From the NCBI GenBank assembly GCA_015657635.1, contig JACDQM010000014.1:1-62648 (forward strand): 62,648 nucleotides of DNA, in the 5' to 3' direction. How positions within the stretch are numbered: position 1 is the first letter of the stretch; each line of letters begins with the position of its first letter. A model generated the notes under the pieces. It saw only the letters and a program-made list of their open reading frames with translations. It was not told the origin of the DNA and ran no database searches. A program made the position numbers and the translations under genes. This DNA comes from Roseateles sp. (lineage in GTDB: Bacteria; Pseudomonadota; Gammaproteobacteria; Burkholderiales; Burkholderiaceae_C). Below, one piece after another: positions 42,968-52,199 of this stretch.

Positions 42968-44001
42968 AAGTCGTGGATCTGCGTAGCGACACCGTCACGC
43001 AACCAACCCCAGCGATGCGCGAAGCCATGATGGCCGCGCCGCTGGGCGACGATGTGTTTGGCGATGACCCCAGCGTGAACCTGCTGCAGGACGCACTGGC
43101 AGCGGCACTGGGCTTTGAGGCGGCACTGTTCATGCCCAGTGGCACGCAGAGCAATCTGTGCGCGCTGATGAGCCACTGCCAGCGTGGCGACGAATACATC
43201 GTCGGCCAGTTCGCCCACACCTACCGCTGGGAAGGCGGCGGCGCTGCGGTGCTGGGTTCGATCCAGCCGCAGCCGATCGCTCATGCGCCGGATGGCTCGC
43301 TGCCGCTGGCTGACATCGCTGCCAACATCAAGCCGGACGACGCGCACTTCGCGCGTACGCGCCTGCTGGCGCTGGAGAACACCATCGGCGGCAAGGTGCT
43401 GCCTCTGGCCTATCTGTCCGAGGCTTCGCACCTGGCGCTGACGCATGGCCTGGCGCGGCATCTGGACGGCGCGCGCCTGTTCAATGCGGCGGTGGCCTGC
43501 GCTCACGAGTTCGGCCATGACCCGTATGCGGCGGCCAAGGGCATCTGCAGCCATTTCGACAGCGTCTCGGTCTGCTTCTCCAAGGGCCTGGGCGCGCCGG
43601 TGGGCTCGGTGCTGTGCGGTTCGCGCGACTTCATCAAGCGGGCGCACCGCTGGCGCAAGATGACTGGCGGCGGCCTGCGCCAGGCGGGCATGCTGGCGGC
43701 AGCCGCCCATCACGCGCTGGAACACCATGTAGGGCGCCTGGCCCAGGACCATGCGCTGGCGCGCCACCTGGCCCAGGGCCTGCAGAGCCTGAACGGTGTC
43801 ACGGTGGAGGCGCCGCAGACCAATATCGTCTTTGTCGATGTGGCGCCGGGCAAGGCGGCCGGGCTGCTTGACCATCTGAAAGCGCGCGGCGTGCTGGCCA
43901 CCGGCTTGTATCGACTGCGTTTTGTCACGCATCTGGACGTGGATGCGCAGGGCGTTGATCGCGCCATCGCCGCGATGCGCGAATACTTCGAAGGAGTTTG
44001 A
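42964..44001 (+). CDS. ltaE: Low-specificity L-threonine aldolase
   Basis: A 345-residue PLP enzyme that splits threonine or allo-threonine into glycine and acetaldehyde. The PLP Lys is in [14 protein letters not shown] near residue 205; the N-terminal [11 protein letters not shown], the [12 protein letters not shown] and [12 protein letters not shown] loops are typical. It is inserted between trpG and trpD and translationally coupled to trpG, which is not the usual trp order. It may therefore be regulated with tryptophan synthesis. Confidence 0.92.
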   Translation: MKVVDLRSDTVTQPTPAMREAMMAAPLGDDVFGDDPSVNLLQDALAAALGFEAALFMPSGTQSNLCALMSHCQRGDEYIVGQFAHTYRWEGGGAAVLGSIQPQPIAHAPDGSLPLADIAANIKPDDAHFARTRLLALENTIGGKVLPLAYLSEASHLALTHGLARHLDGARLFNAAVACAHEFGHDPYAAAKGICSHFDSVSVCFSKGLGAPVGSVLCGSRDFIKRAHRWRKMTGGGLRQAGMLAAAAHHALEHHVGRLAQDHALARHLAQGLQSLNGVTVEAPQTNIVFVDVAPGKAAGLLDHLKARGVLATGLYRLRFVTHLDVDAQGVDRAIAAMREYFEGV

Positions 44002-44002
44002 G

Positions 44003-45037
44003 ATGCCGATCACCGATACCGAAGCGCTGACCCGCGTCATCGAGCACCGCGAGATCTTCCATGACGAAATGCTGGCGCTGATGCGCCGCATCATGGCCGG
44101 CGAGATGTCGCCGGTGATCGCGGCCGGCCTGCTGATCGGCCTGCGCGTGAAGAAGGAAACCATCGGCGAAATCACCGCCGCTGCCCAGGTGATGCGCGAG
44201 CTGTCGGCCAAGGTTCCGCTGCCGCCGCTGCCGCATCTGGTCGATGTGGTGGGCACCGGCGGCGATGGCTCGCACACCTTCAACATCTCGACCTGCTCGA
44301 TGTTCGTCACGGCCGCTGCGGGCGCGCAGGTGGCCAAGCATGGCGGCCGCAGCGTCTCCAGCAAGACCGGCAGCGCCGATGTGCTGGAAGCGCTGGGCGC
44401 CAACATCATGTTGACGCCGGCCCAGGTGGCCGAGAGCGTCACGCAGACCGGCATCGGTTTCATGTTTGCGCCCAACCACCATCCGGCGATGAAGAACATC
44501 GCGCCGGTGCGGCGTGAACTGGGCGTGCGCACGCTGTTCAACATCCTGGGCCCGCTGACCAACCCGGCCGGCGCGCCCAACATCCTGATGGGCGTGTTCC
44601 ACCCCGATCTGGTGGGCATCCAGGTGCGCGTGCTGCAGCGCCTGGGCGCCGAGCATGCGATGGTGGTCTACGGCAAGGACGGCATGGACGAGATCTCGCT
44701 GGGCGCGGCCACGCTGGTGGGCGAGCTGAAGAACGGCGAGGTGCGCGAGTATGAAATCCATCCGGAAGACTTCGGCATGGCCATGGTCAGCAACCGCAGC
44801 CTGAAGGTCAGCGGCCCGGATGAATCGCGCGCGATGATGCTGGGCGCACTGAGCAACGAAGAAGGCCCGGCCCGCGACATCGTGATCCTGAACGCGGGTG
44901 CCACGCTCTACGCCGCCAACAAGGCGGGCTCGATTGCCGAGGGTATCGAACTGGCGCGTCAGGTGATTGCCAGTGGCGCCGCGCGTGCCAAGCTGGATCA
45001 GTTCATCGCCGCGACGCAGGCACTGGGCCGCAGCTGA
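44003..45037 (+). CDS. trpD: Anthranilate phosphoribosyltransferase
   Basis: A 344-residue enzyme that adds phosphoribosyl to anthranilate. Conserved PRPP-binding motif [15 protein letters not shown] near residue 83, the KHGGRS loop near 112, and GPLTNPA near 170. No fusion to another trp domain. It begins one base after the threonine aldolase stop, with AAGGAG just upstream, so the operon continues unbroken. Confidence 0.97.
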   Translation: MPITDTEALTRVIEHREIFHDEMLALMRRIMAGEMSPVIAAGLLIGLRVKKETIGEITAAAQVMRELSAKVPLPPLPHLVDVVGTGGDGSHTFNISTCSMFVTAAAGAQVAKHGGRSVSSKTGSADVLEALGANIMLTPAQVAESVTQTGIGFMFAPNHHPAMKNIAPVRRELGVRTLFNILGPLTNPAGAPNILMGVFHPDLVGIQVRVLQRLGAEHAMVVYGKDGMDEISLGAATLVGELKNGEVREYEIHPEDFGMAMVSNRSLKVSGPDESRAMMLGALSNEEGPARDIVILNAGATLYAANKAGSIAEGIELARQVIASGAARAKLDQFIAATQALGRS

Positions 45038-45071
45038 AACCGCCGCCAGAACCGCATAAGGCAGACCGAGC

Positions 45072-45863
45072 ATGTCCGACATCCTGAACAAGATCAACGC
45101 GGTCAAGCGCGAAGAAGTGGCGGCGGCCAAAGCGCGCCGCCCGCTGGCCAGCCTGCGCGAGGCAGCCGAGGCCGACCGCAGCACGCGCGGCTTCGAGCGC
45201 GCGTTGCGCGCCAAGATCGCTGCCGGCCAGAGCGCGGTGATCGCCGAGATCAAGAAAGCCAGCCCCAGCAAGGGCGTGATCCGTGCCGACTTCCGCCCGG
45301 CCGAGATCGCGCGCAGCTACGAGCAGCACGGCGCGTCCAGCCTCAGCGTGCTGACCGACGAACCCTTCTTCCAGGGCCATGCCGACTACCTGCGCCAGGC
45401 GCGCGCTGCGGTGGCGCTGCCGGTGCTGCGCAAGGATTTCATGGTCGACGAGTACCAGGTCTTCGACGCCCGCGCGATGGGCGCCGACTGCATCCTGCTG
45501 ATTGCCGCCAGCCTGGACGATGCGCAGATGGCCGATCTGGAGGCCTGTGCGCTGGCGCTGGGCATGGATGTGCTGGTCGAGGTGCATGACGGCGCCGAGC
45601 TGGATCGCGCACTGCGCCTGAAGACGCCGCTCTTGGGCATCAACAACCGCAATCTGCGCACGTTCGAAGTGACGCTGGACACCACGCTGGGCCTGCTGCC
45701 GCAGGTGCCGGCCGACAAGCTGCTGGTGACCGAGTCCGGCATCCTCGGCCGCGCCGATGTGCAGCGCATGCGCGATGCGCAGGTCAACGCCTTCCTGGTG
45801 GGCGAGGCTTTCATGCGCGCGGACGACCCAGGCGCGGCGCTGGCCGAACTGTTCGGCCAGTGA
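45072..45863 (+). CDS. trpC: Indole-3-glycerol-phosphate synthase
   Basis: A 263-residue TIM-barrel enzyme that ring-closes the carboxyphenylamino-deoxyribulose phosphate to indoleglycerol phosphate. It shows [15 protein letters not shown] with the catalytic Lys, [13 protein letters not shown], and the C-terminal TESGI. It is monofunctional (no TrpF). It follows trpD after 34 bases and its stop overlaps the ung start (TGATG). trpF, trpB and trpA are not in this window. Confidence 0.97.
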   Translation: MSDILNKINAVKREEVAAAKARRPLASLREAAEADRSTRGFERALRAKIAAGQSAVIAEIKKASPSKGVIRADFRPAEIARSYEQHGASSLSVLTDEPFFQGHADYLRQARAAVALPVLRKDFMVDEYQVFDARAMGADCILLIAASLDDAQMADLEACALALGMDVLVEVHDGAELDRALRLKTPLLGINNRNLRTFEVTLDTTLGLLPQVPADKLLVTESGILGRADVQRMRDAQVNAFLVGEAFMRADDPGAALAELFGQ

Positions 45864-46615
45864 TGGGTCAGCAGAGTCTGGATCTGGGCGCCTCGAACGT
45901 CCTGCTTGAGCCGCTGGGCGCGCTGCTGCACGAGGCGCGGCTGGATGCAGGCTGGCAGGGCTGCCTGGACGCCTGGCTGGCCACGCCTGGCGCGCAGTCG
46001 CTGATCGCGCAAGTCGAGCAAGGTCAACGAGAGGGCGCCACCGTCTACCCGGCCGACCCGCTGCGGGCGCTCAAGGTCACGCCGCTGGCTGCCACCCGTC
46101 TGGTGATCCTGGGCCAGGACCCGTATCACGGGCCCGGCCAGGCGGAAGGCCTGGCCTTCTCGGTGCCGGCGGGCCAGAAGCTGCCGCCCAGCCTGCGCAA
46201 TATCTTCAAGGAACTGCAGCGTGACCTAGGCCGTGCGCCGCCGGCCAGTGGCCATCTGGGCGCCTGGGCCGCGGCCGGCGTGCTGCTGCTCAACACCAGC
46301 CTGACCGTCGAGGACGGCGCGCCGGGCAGCCACGCCAAGATCGCCAAGGGCGCGGGCTGGGAGGCACTGACCGATGCACTGATCCTGGCCGCGGCGCGTG
46401 ACGCGGCGCCCAAGGTGTTCATGCTGTGGGGCGCACATGCGCAGGCCAAGGCCGCGCTGATCGCTGCCGCCGGCCCGCAGCACTTGCTGCTGCAGGCCAA
46501 CCATCCGTCGCCGCTGTCGGCTGCGCGGCCGCCGGTGCCCTTCATCGGCTGCGGGCATTTCTCGACGGCGCTGCGCTGGCTGGCGGCGCAGGGGCGCGCG
46601 CTGCAGCTGCCTTAG
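45863..46615 (+). CDS. ung: Uracil-DNA glycosylase
   Basis: A 250-residue family-1 UDG that removes uracil from DNA in base-excision repair. Motifs: GQDPYHGPGQAEGLAF with the catalytic Asp and water-activating site, LLLNTSLTVE, and the Leu/His insertion loop HPSPLSA. ATG 45863 overlaps the trpC stop by one base; a GTG at 45860 is an alternative. Position after trpC is common in Burkholderiales. Its stop overlaps that of the convergent TPR/GAF gene. Confidence 0.96.
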   Translation: MGQQSLDLGASNVLLEPLGALLHEARLDAGWQGCLDAWLATPGAQSLIAQVEQGQREGATVYPADPLRALKVTPLAATRLVILGQDPYHGPGQAEGLAFSVPAGQKLPPSLRNIFKELQRDLGRAPPASGHLGAWAAAGVLLLNTSLTVEDGAPGSHAKIAKGAGWEALTDALILAAARDAAPKVFMLWGAHAQAKAALIAAAGPQHLLLQANHPSPLSAARPPVPFIGCGHFSTALRWLAAQGRALQLP

Positions 46616-48075
46616 CGCTGCATCAGCACCTGCTCGATCAGGCGCGCCAAGTGCGCGGCGTTGAGCTGATCCTGGCGGGTCCAGCCGCGGCTGTGGCGCG
46701 TCTGCGCCAGCCACAGCACGCCGACCAGGCGCTGCTGCACGAACAGCGGCACCTCCAGGCGTGACTGCGCATCGGTGCCGATGGCCAGCGCCTGCAGCTC
46801 GTGGAAGCAGGGGTGCAGGGCCAGATCCGGCAGCACCAGGGCCGCATGCCTGCTGCGCATCAGGTCCAGGTAGGCGCCCTTGGGCAGGTGGGTGCTGCTG
46901 CCCAGCAGGGACAGATCACCAGCACCCCCTTCGATGTCGCGCCACAGCTGAACCTGGTCGACTTGCAGCACTTGCTGCGCGGCCTCGGCGAGCGACTGCA
47001 GCGCGAGCTCGGCGTCGGCGGCGGACCGAATCCGCCTGGGCTGGTTCGAAACCTGCAGCAGCAGGGCCTCGGGGGCTTGCGGATCGCCGTCCAGGCCGAC
47101 GCGCTCGCTGGCGCTGCTGTCGCCAGTCAGCCGTTCGATCTCGGCCTGCAAGGCCTGGTGCTGCCACAGGTGATGCAGCGCGGCTTCGGCCTTGCCTTGC
47201 TGCTGCAGCAGCTGTGCCAGTTGCAGATGGGCCTGACTTTGTTGCGGGCGCGACTGGATGCGCTCGGCCAGTGCCAGCGCGTGGCGGCTGCTGCGCACTG
47301 CCCCGGCCTCGTCGCCGCGGGCCAGCGCAATCTCGGTCCAGGTTCGGCTGGCCGCCGCCTCCAGCCACGAGTGCCCCAGCTGGCTGGCCAGATTCAGCGC
47401 CAGCCTGCAGTCGGCAATGGCCCAGTCGGTGCGGCCGCGCGCCAGTGCGGCACGGGCCAGCTGCCAATGCGCTTCGGCCTCGAACTCGCGGTGCTGGCCG
47501 CGGCGGGCGGCTGCCAGGCCGTGGCTGAACTGCCGCTCGGCGTCTTCCAGTTCGCCGCACTCGAAATGGCTGACGCCGATGTTCAGCGCCAGCTTGGCCG
47601 CCAGATAGCTGTCGTCCAGATCGCCGAGCAGGGCGACGGCCTCGCGATGCACCCGGCGCCCGCGCTCCCAGGCATTGCGGCCGTAGTGCAGCTGGCCCAG
47701 GCCGATGCGCGCGGCCACGCTGACGCGCAGATCCTGCGCCAGTTCGCCCAGCTCCAGCGCTTCTGTCCAGTGGCTGCCGGCCTGTTGGTAGTCGCCGCGC
47801 TGATAGGCAATGCGGCCGAGTGCCTCGGCGGCACGCGCCGCCTGCAGCGTGAAGTGCTGTTCGGCCGCGGCATGGCGCGCGTGCAGCAGTGGCGCTTCAA
47901 GCTCCAGGGCCCGTCCGCGGTGCTCCTGCAGATAGAAGCGCGCATAGAGCGCGTCGACGGCGGCCGGCAGATCGCCGCGGTCCTGGCAGCGATGTTCCAG
48001 TGCTTCGAGGCGCCGCGCTGCGCTGTCCGGATGGCGCCGGGCGAGCAGCGCGATGCGCTGCAGCAGGTGAGCCAT
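46612..48075 (-). CDS. TPR-repeat protein with a C-terminal GAF-like domain
   Basis: A 487-residue cytoplasmic protein. The first roughly 330 residues are tetratricopeptide repeats (for example ARIGLGQLHYGRNAWERG and AAKLALNIGVSHFECGELEDA). The last roughly 130 residues form a GAF-like domain (QVLQVDQVQLWRD, SRLEVPLFVQQRLVGVLWLAQ). It resembles the N-terminal sensor part of adenylate-cyclase or GGDEF proteins but has no output domain. ATG 48075 was selected; a GTG about 30 bases earlier could extend it. It is convergent with ung. Confidence 0.74.
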   Translation of the reverse strand: MAHLLQRIALLARRHPDSAARRLEALEHRCQDRGDLPAAVDALYARFYLQEHRGRALELEAPLLHARHAAAEQHFTLQAARAAEALGRIAYQRGDYQQAGSHWTEALELGELAQDLRVSVAARIGLGQLHYGRNAWERGRRVHREAVALLGDLDDSYLAAKLALNIGVSHFECGELEDAERQFSHGLAAARRGQHREFEAEAHWQLARAALARGRTDWAIADCRLALNLASQLGHSWLEAAASRTWTEIALARGDEAGAVRSSRHALALAERIQSRPQQSQAHLQLAQLLQQQGKAEAALHHLWQHQALQAEIERLTGDSSASERVGLDGDPQAPEALLLQVSNQPRRIRSAADAELALQSLAEAAQQVLQVDQVQLWRDIEGGAGDLSLLGSSTHLPKGAYLDLMRSRHAALVLPDLALHPCFHELQALAIGTDAQSRLEVPLFVQQRLVGVLWLAQTRHSRGWTRQDQLNAAHLARLIEQVLMQR

Positions 48076-48217
48076 GTCGTCGGATGTGGCGGGGATGATC
48101 TTGAACACGGGCGGGCAGGTCTCCGGATGGCGGCATGGGCGTGAGGGCCGAAGGATAGCGGCCACCCGCAGGAATTTTGCCTGTCTCGATGGCGCTCGGG
48201 CCTGATCCTGGTTTCGC

Positions 48218-48227
48218 ACTGGTATTC
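48218..48227. promoter_or_regulatory. Outlying GGTAT-type box upstream of nagK
   Basis: ACTGGTATTC, matching the boxes in the nagK promoter about 90-140 bases downstream. It lies between the nagK promoter and the TPR/GAF gene and may help loop a GntR regulator. Confidence 0.45.
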
Positions 48228-48310
48228 TCTGCGCAGCCTGGCCTGCAGGAGCCGCGCGCCGCGCCGGTGCCGTTCGCCAGCCGCGATCCGGGATGGATCG
48301 GGCAAGGGCA

Positions 48311-48366
48311 AATACCAGTTAAAAGCCAATTGACCTGTATTTTCGTTGGTATTAGACTGGTATCTT
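48311..48366 (+). promoter_or_regulatory. nagK promoter and GntR boxes
   Basis: A -35 TTGACC (48330-48335), a 17-base spacer and -10 TAGACT (48353-48358) predict a start of transcription at about 48365, immediately before the ATG at 48367. Boxes similar to AACTGGTATT occur at 48311-48320 (reverse orientation), 48346-48354 and 48356-48364; the last two lie in the spacer and -10. Repression by the adjacent HutC-type protein is the natural reading. Confidence 0.65.
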
Positions 48367-49305
48367 ATGTGGAATCCGCCCGCTCTCCCTCTGCTGCACC
48401 GCCCGAGCCACGCTCTGCGCACACCGCGATTCCTGGTTGGCGTCGATGGTGGTGGCACCGGCACCCGCGTGCAACTCAACGACAGCAACGGTGCTGTTCT
48501 GGGCCTGGGCCGGGCCGGGCCATCGGCCTTGGGCCAAGGGGTTGGGCAAGCCTGGACCCATGTGCTGCAGGCGCTGCAGGGCGCTGCGACGCAAGCCGGC
48601 CTGGGCAGCATCGATCCGGCCGATTGCGCGATCGGCCTGGGGCTGTCGGGCGTCACGCTGCTGGAACAGGCCCGCGCCTTCATCGACGCCCAGCCCGGCT
48701 TTGCCTTCATCGCGCTGGACAGTGATGGCTTCACCGGTGTGCTGGGCGCGCATGGCGGCCAGCCGGGTGCGGTGCTGGTGTCTGGCACCGGTTCGGTGGG
48801 CGAGGCGCTGCGGCGTGACGGCAGCCGGGCCTGTGTGGGGGGCTGGGGCTGGGCCATCGGTGACGAGGGCAGTGGTGCCTGGCTGGGCCGCTGCGCGATG
48901 CAGCATGCCCAGCGCGCTTTCGATGGCCGAGAAGCTGAAGGTCCGCTGACGACGGCCTTGATCGACAGGGCCGGACGCAGCCGCGAAGGCCTGCTGGCCT
49001 GGTGCGCAGCGGCCGGTCAGCAGGGCTATGCCAGTCTGGCGCCGCTGGTGTTCGAGATGGCCGAGCGCGACTCGCTGGCCGCACACCTGATCGATGATGC
49101 CGTGCGCGAGCTGGAGTCGGTGGTGCAGGCGCTCGACCCGCAGGCCGACTTGCCGCTGGTGCTGGCTGGCAGCGTGGCCGAGCGGCTGGCGGCGCATTTC
49201 TCCGAGGCGCTGCGCTCGCGCTGCGTGGCAGCCCAGGGCGATGCCGTGGCTGGTGCCTTGCAGTTGCTGCAGACAAGCCTATTGACGATGGGGGGCGGTG
49301 AATGA
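48367..49305 (+). CDS. nagK: N-acetylglucosamine kinase (BadF/BadG/BcrA/BcrD ATPase fold)
   Basis: A 312-residue ASKHA-fold kinase: phosphate-1 loop VGVDGGGTGTRVQL near residue 25, phosphate-2 VLVSGTGSVGEAL near 138 and GGWGWAIGDEGSGAW near 157. The GlcNAc-kinase subgroup of this family phosphorylates GlcNAc or glucosamine, and every neighbour acts on GlcNAc. The ATG at 48367 falls one or two bases after the predicted transcription start, so the message may be leaderless. The start is preferred over the upstream TTG 48346, which would lie inside the promoter. An ATGA overlap follows. Confidence 0.85.
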   Translation: MWNPPALPLLHRPSHALRTPRFLVGVDGGGTGTRVQLNDSNGAVLGLGRAGPSALGQGVGQAWTHVLQALQGAATQAGLGSIDPADCAIGLGLSGVTLLEQARAFIDAQPGFAFIALDSDGFTGVLGAHGGQPGAVLVSGTGSVGEALRRDGSRACVGGWGWAIGDEGSGAWLGRCAMQHAQRAFDGREAEGPLTTALIDRAGRSREGLLAWCAAAGQQGYASLAPLVFEMAERDSLAAHLIDDAVRELESVVQALDPQADLPLVLAGSVAERLAAHFSEALRSRCVAAQGDAVAGALQLLQTSLLTMGGGE

Positions 49306-50039
49306 GCAAGTCGGCGTTTCAATTCAAACCCGATGCGGATGCGGCCTCGCCGCTGTATATGCAGCTGGCCCAGGCGCTGGCACAGGCGATCCGCGACGGG
49401 GTCTATCACGCCGACGAGGCGCTGCCTTCCGAGCGTGTGCTGGCCGAGTCGCTGGAGCTGTCGCGCGTGACAGCCCGCAAGGCGATCGACCGGCTGGTCG
49501 AGCAGGGCATGATCGTGCGCAAGCGGGGCTCGGGCAACTACATCGCGCCCAAGCTGGAGCAGCCGCTGACGCGCCTGACCAGCTTTTCCGAAGAGCTGCA
49601 CCAGCGCGGTTTCGTGCCGGGCTCGCGCTGGCTGACGCGCACCTTCCGCGCCGCGGCCCCGGACGAGCAGCTGTCGCTGGAGCTCAAGGCCGGCGAGCGC
49701 GTCGCTCGCCTGGAGCGCCAGCGCCTGGCCGATTCGGTGGTGATGGCCTATGAGGTCAGCGTGCTGCCGGAATCGGTGCTGCCGGATCCGCAGCGCGTCG
49801 AATCCTCGCTGTATGCGCACCTGGCCCAGCTGGGCGGCGCGCCGGTGCGCGCGCTGCAGCACATCCGCGCGATCAATGCCGATGCCAAGCTGGCGGCCCT
49901 GCTGGAGGTGCCGGTGGGCTCGGCCGTGCTTTTCATCACCCGGGTCGGCTATGTGGCCTCGGGCAAGGCGGTGGAGTTGACGCACTCCTACTGCCGCAGC
50001 GACTACTACGACTTCGTGGCCGAGATGCGGCGCGACTGA
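49302..50039 (+). CDS. nagR: GntR/HutC-family regulator of GlcNAc metabolism
   Basis: A 245-residue repressor. The N-terminal winged helix contains LPSERVLAESLELSRVTARK (residues about 42-61). The C-terminal UTRA domain (about 90-245) is the effector-binding module of HutC-type regulators and begins RLTSFSEELHQRGF. Relatives respond to GlcNAc-6-P or GlcN-6-P. It overlaps nagK and lies 15 bases before nagA, so it is autoregulated within the operon. Its likely sites are the GGTAT-type boxes in front of nagK and the TonB receptor gene. The symbol reflects context. Confidence 0.84.
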   Translation: MSKSAFQFKPDADAASPLYMQLAQALAQAIRDGVYHADEALPSERVLAESLELSRVTARKAIDRLVEQGMIVRKRGSGNYIAPKLEQPLTRLTSFSEELHQRGFVPGSRWLTRTFRAAAPDEQLSLELKAGERVARLERQRLADSVVMAYEVSVLPESVLPDPQRVESSLYAHLAQLGGAPVRALQHIRAINADAKLAALLEVPVGSAVLFITRVGYVASGKAVELTHSYCRSDYYDFVAEMRRD

Positions 50040-50054
50040 CGGAAGACACTCACG

Positions 50055-51185
50055 ATGGTTGATGTGATTGACGGTGTCATCCTGACGCCGGGGGGATTCC
50101 TGCGCGGTCGTCTGGCCCTGGCTGGCCAGCGCATCGCAGCGATCACCGGTGCGCCGGTGCCGGAGTCGGCCGTGCGCGACCTGGGCCTGCCCATTGTGCT
50201 GCCCGGCTTTGTCGACACGCATGTGCATGGCGGCGGCGGTCACGATGTGATGCAGGGCGGGGACGCCATCGCAGCGATTGCACGCCTGCATGCCGGCCAT
50301 GGCACCACCTCGCTGCTGGCCACCACGATGACGGCGCCGCGCGGCGAGATCGAGACGGCACTGCGCGCGCTGGCACCGCATTGCCGCGAGCGCGCCGCTG
50401 GCGGCGCGCGCGTGCTGGGCGTGCATCTGGAAGGGCCGTACATCAACCCGGGCCGCCTGGGCGCTCAACCGGATTGCGCGCGCCTGGGCACGCTGGAGGA
50501 GGCGCTGGCGCTGCACGCGCTGGCACCGATCCGGCTGATCACGCTGGCGCCCGAGATCGAGGGCCACCTGGCGCTGATCGGCCCGCTCAATGACGCCGGC
50601 TTTCGCGTGCAGATCGGCCACAGCGCCGGTCGCTATGAGGATGGCGTGGCGGCGCTGCAGCGCGGCGCACACGGCTTCACGCATCTGTTCAACGCAATGA
50701 CGGGCCTGCATCACCGCGAGCCGGGCATGGTGGGCGCAGCACTGGCGCACGCGCAGTACGCCGAGCTGATTCCGGATCTCCTGCATGTGCATCCGGGGGC
50801 CATACGCGCCGCGCTGCGCGCCATTCCCTGCCTGTTCTGCGTCACCGATTCAACCGCCGCCGCTGGCATGCCGGACGGTGACTACCGCCTCGGCAGCCAG
50901 GTGGTGAGCAAATGCATGGGCGGCGTGCGTCTGGCCGACGGCACGCTGGCGGGCAGCACGCTGACGATGGACCAGGCGCTGCGCAATCTGGTGGGCCTGG
51001 GCCTGCCGCTGGATGAAGCTTCGCGCCGCACCTCCAGCCATGCCGCGGCCTATCTGGGTTTGCAGGACCGTGGCCAGCTCAAGCAGGGCCTGATGGCCGA
51101 TCTGGTGGTGCTGGACGCGCAGACGCTGCAGCTGCAGCAAGTATTCGTAGAAGGGGAAAGCATTGAGCTCGTCGCTGATGTATGA
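50055..51185 (+). CDS. nagA: N-acetylglucosamine-6-phosphate deacetylase
   Basis: A 376-residue amidohydrolase that converts GlcNAc-6-P to GlcN-6-P plus acetate. Metal and active-site motifs: THVHGGGGHDV near residue 56, HLEGPYINPGRLGAQ near 119, IGHSAGRYEDG near 186, THLFNAMTG near 211 and the catalytic Asp in CVTDSTAAAG near 266. The 3' end overlaps the next gene by 23 bases. Confidence 0.94.
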   Translation: MVDVIDGVILTPGGFLRGRLALAGQRIAAITGAPVPESAVRDLGLPIVLPGFVDTHVHGGGGHDVMQGGDAIAAIARLHAGHGTTSLLATTMTAPRGEIETALRALAPHCRERAAGGARVLGVHLEGPYINPGRLGAQPDCARLGTLEEALALHALAPIRLITLAPEIEGHLALIGPLNDAGFRVQIGHSAGRYEDGVAALQRGAHGFTHLFNAMTGLHHREPGMVGAALAHAQYAELIPDLLHVHPGAIRAALRAIPCLFCVTDSTAAAGMPDGDYRLGSQVVSKCMGGVRLADGTLAGSTLTMDQALRNLVGLGLPLDEASRRTSSHAAAYLGLQDRGQLKQGLMADLVVLDAQTLQLQQVFVEGESIELVADV

Positions 51186-52188
51186 AGAGGCGCTCAGCGC
51201 GCCTGCCGTGGTGGCCCGTCAACTGGCCGCTGACCATGGGGCCTATGCGGCCCTGGGCGAGAGCCTGCGGCAGCAGCCGCCGTCTGCGCTGCTGACGGTG
51301 GCCCGCGGCAGCTCGGACCATGCCGCGCATTACCTGGCCTATCTGGTGATGGCGCGCCTGGGCCGGCTGGTGACCTCGCTGCCGATGTCGCTGGTGACGC
51401 TGTACCAGAGCCGTCTGGTCTGCGACGGTCTGGTGTCGCTGGCCTTCTCGCAGTCGGGCCAGAGCCCGGACCTGGTGGCGCCGACGCGCTTTCTGCGCGA
51501 GGGCGGGGCACGCACCGTGGCCTTTGTGAACGCCGAGGGCTCGCCGCTGGCTGAAGCCGCGCAGCATGTCTTCCCGCTGCATGCAGGCGCCGAAAAGAGC
51601 GTGGCCGCAACCAAGAGCTATATCGCGCAGTTGGTGGCCGGCGCCCGAGTGGCGGCGGCCTGGCAGGGCGATGACGATCTGCTGGCCGCGCTGCAGCAGC
51701 TGCCCAAGGTGCTGGAGCAGGCCGCGGCGCTGCGCTGGGACGTGGCGGTGGATGTGCTGCGCGAGGCGGACCGCCTGTTCGTGATCGGCCGCGGCACCGG
51801 CCTGCCGGTGGCGATGGAAGCGGCGCTGAAGTTCAAGGAAACCTGCGGCATCCAGGCCGAGGCCTTCTCCGGCGCCGAGGTCAAGCATGGCCCGATGGCG
51901 CTGGTCGAGGAGGGCTATCCGATGCTGGTGTTTGCGCCGCGCGGCCCGGCCCAGGCCGGCCTGCTGGCGCTGGCCGAGGAGATGCGCGGCCGCGGCGCGC
52001 GCGTGCTGCTGGCCGCGCCGGCCGGCACGCCGGGCGCCGAGCTGCCGCTGGTGTGCAGCGGCAACGAGGACCTCGACCCCATCGCGGTGGTGCAGAGCTT
52101 CTACCCGATGGTGGAGGCGCTGGCGCGTGCGCGCGGCAACAACCCCGACCAGCCGCGCCATCTGGCCAAGGTCACCAAGACGCATTGA
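51163..52188 (+). CDS. nagB-II: SIS-domain glucosamine-6-phosphate deaminase/isomerase (NagB-II type)
   Basis: A 341-residue protein with two SIS domains and no glutaminase domain, the NagB-II arrangement that replaces classical NagB. Motifs: VARGSSDHAAHY near residue 46, AFSQSGQSPDL near 99, ATKSYIAQ near 147, and GAEVKHGPMAL near 240. It converts GlcN-6-P to fructose-6-P and ammonia. TTG 51163 is preferred because a GGGGAAAG lies at the right distance; ATG 51178 is the alternative. Confidence 0.86.
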   Translation: MSSSLMYEEALSAPAVVARQLAADHGAYAALGESLRQQPPSALLTVARGSSDHAAHYLAYLVMARLGRLVTSLPMSLVTLYQSRLVCDGLVSLAFSQSGQSPDLVAPTRFLREGGARTVAFVNAEGSPLAEAAQHVFPLHAGAEKSVAATKSYIAQLVAGARVAAAWQGDDDLLAALQQLPKVLEQAAALRWDVAVDVLREADRLFVIGRGTGLPVAMEAALKFKETCGIQAEAFSGAEVKHGPMALVEEGYPMLVFAPRGPAQAGLLALAEEMRGRGARVLLAAPAGTPGAELPLVCSGNEDLDPIAVVQSFYPMVEALARARGNNPDQPRHLAKVTKTH

Positions 52189-52199
52189 GTGAGAGCGCC

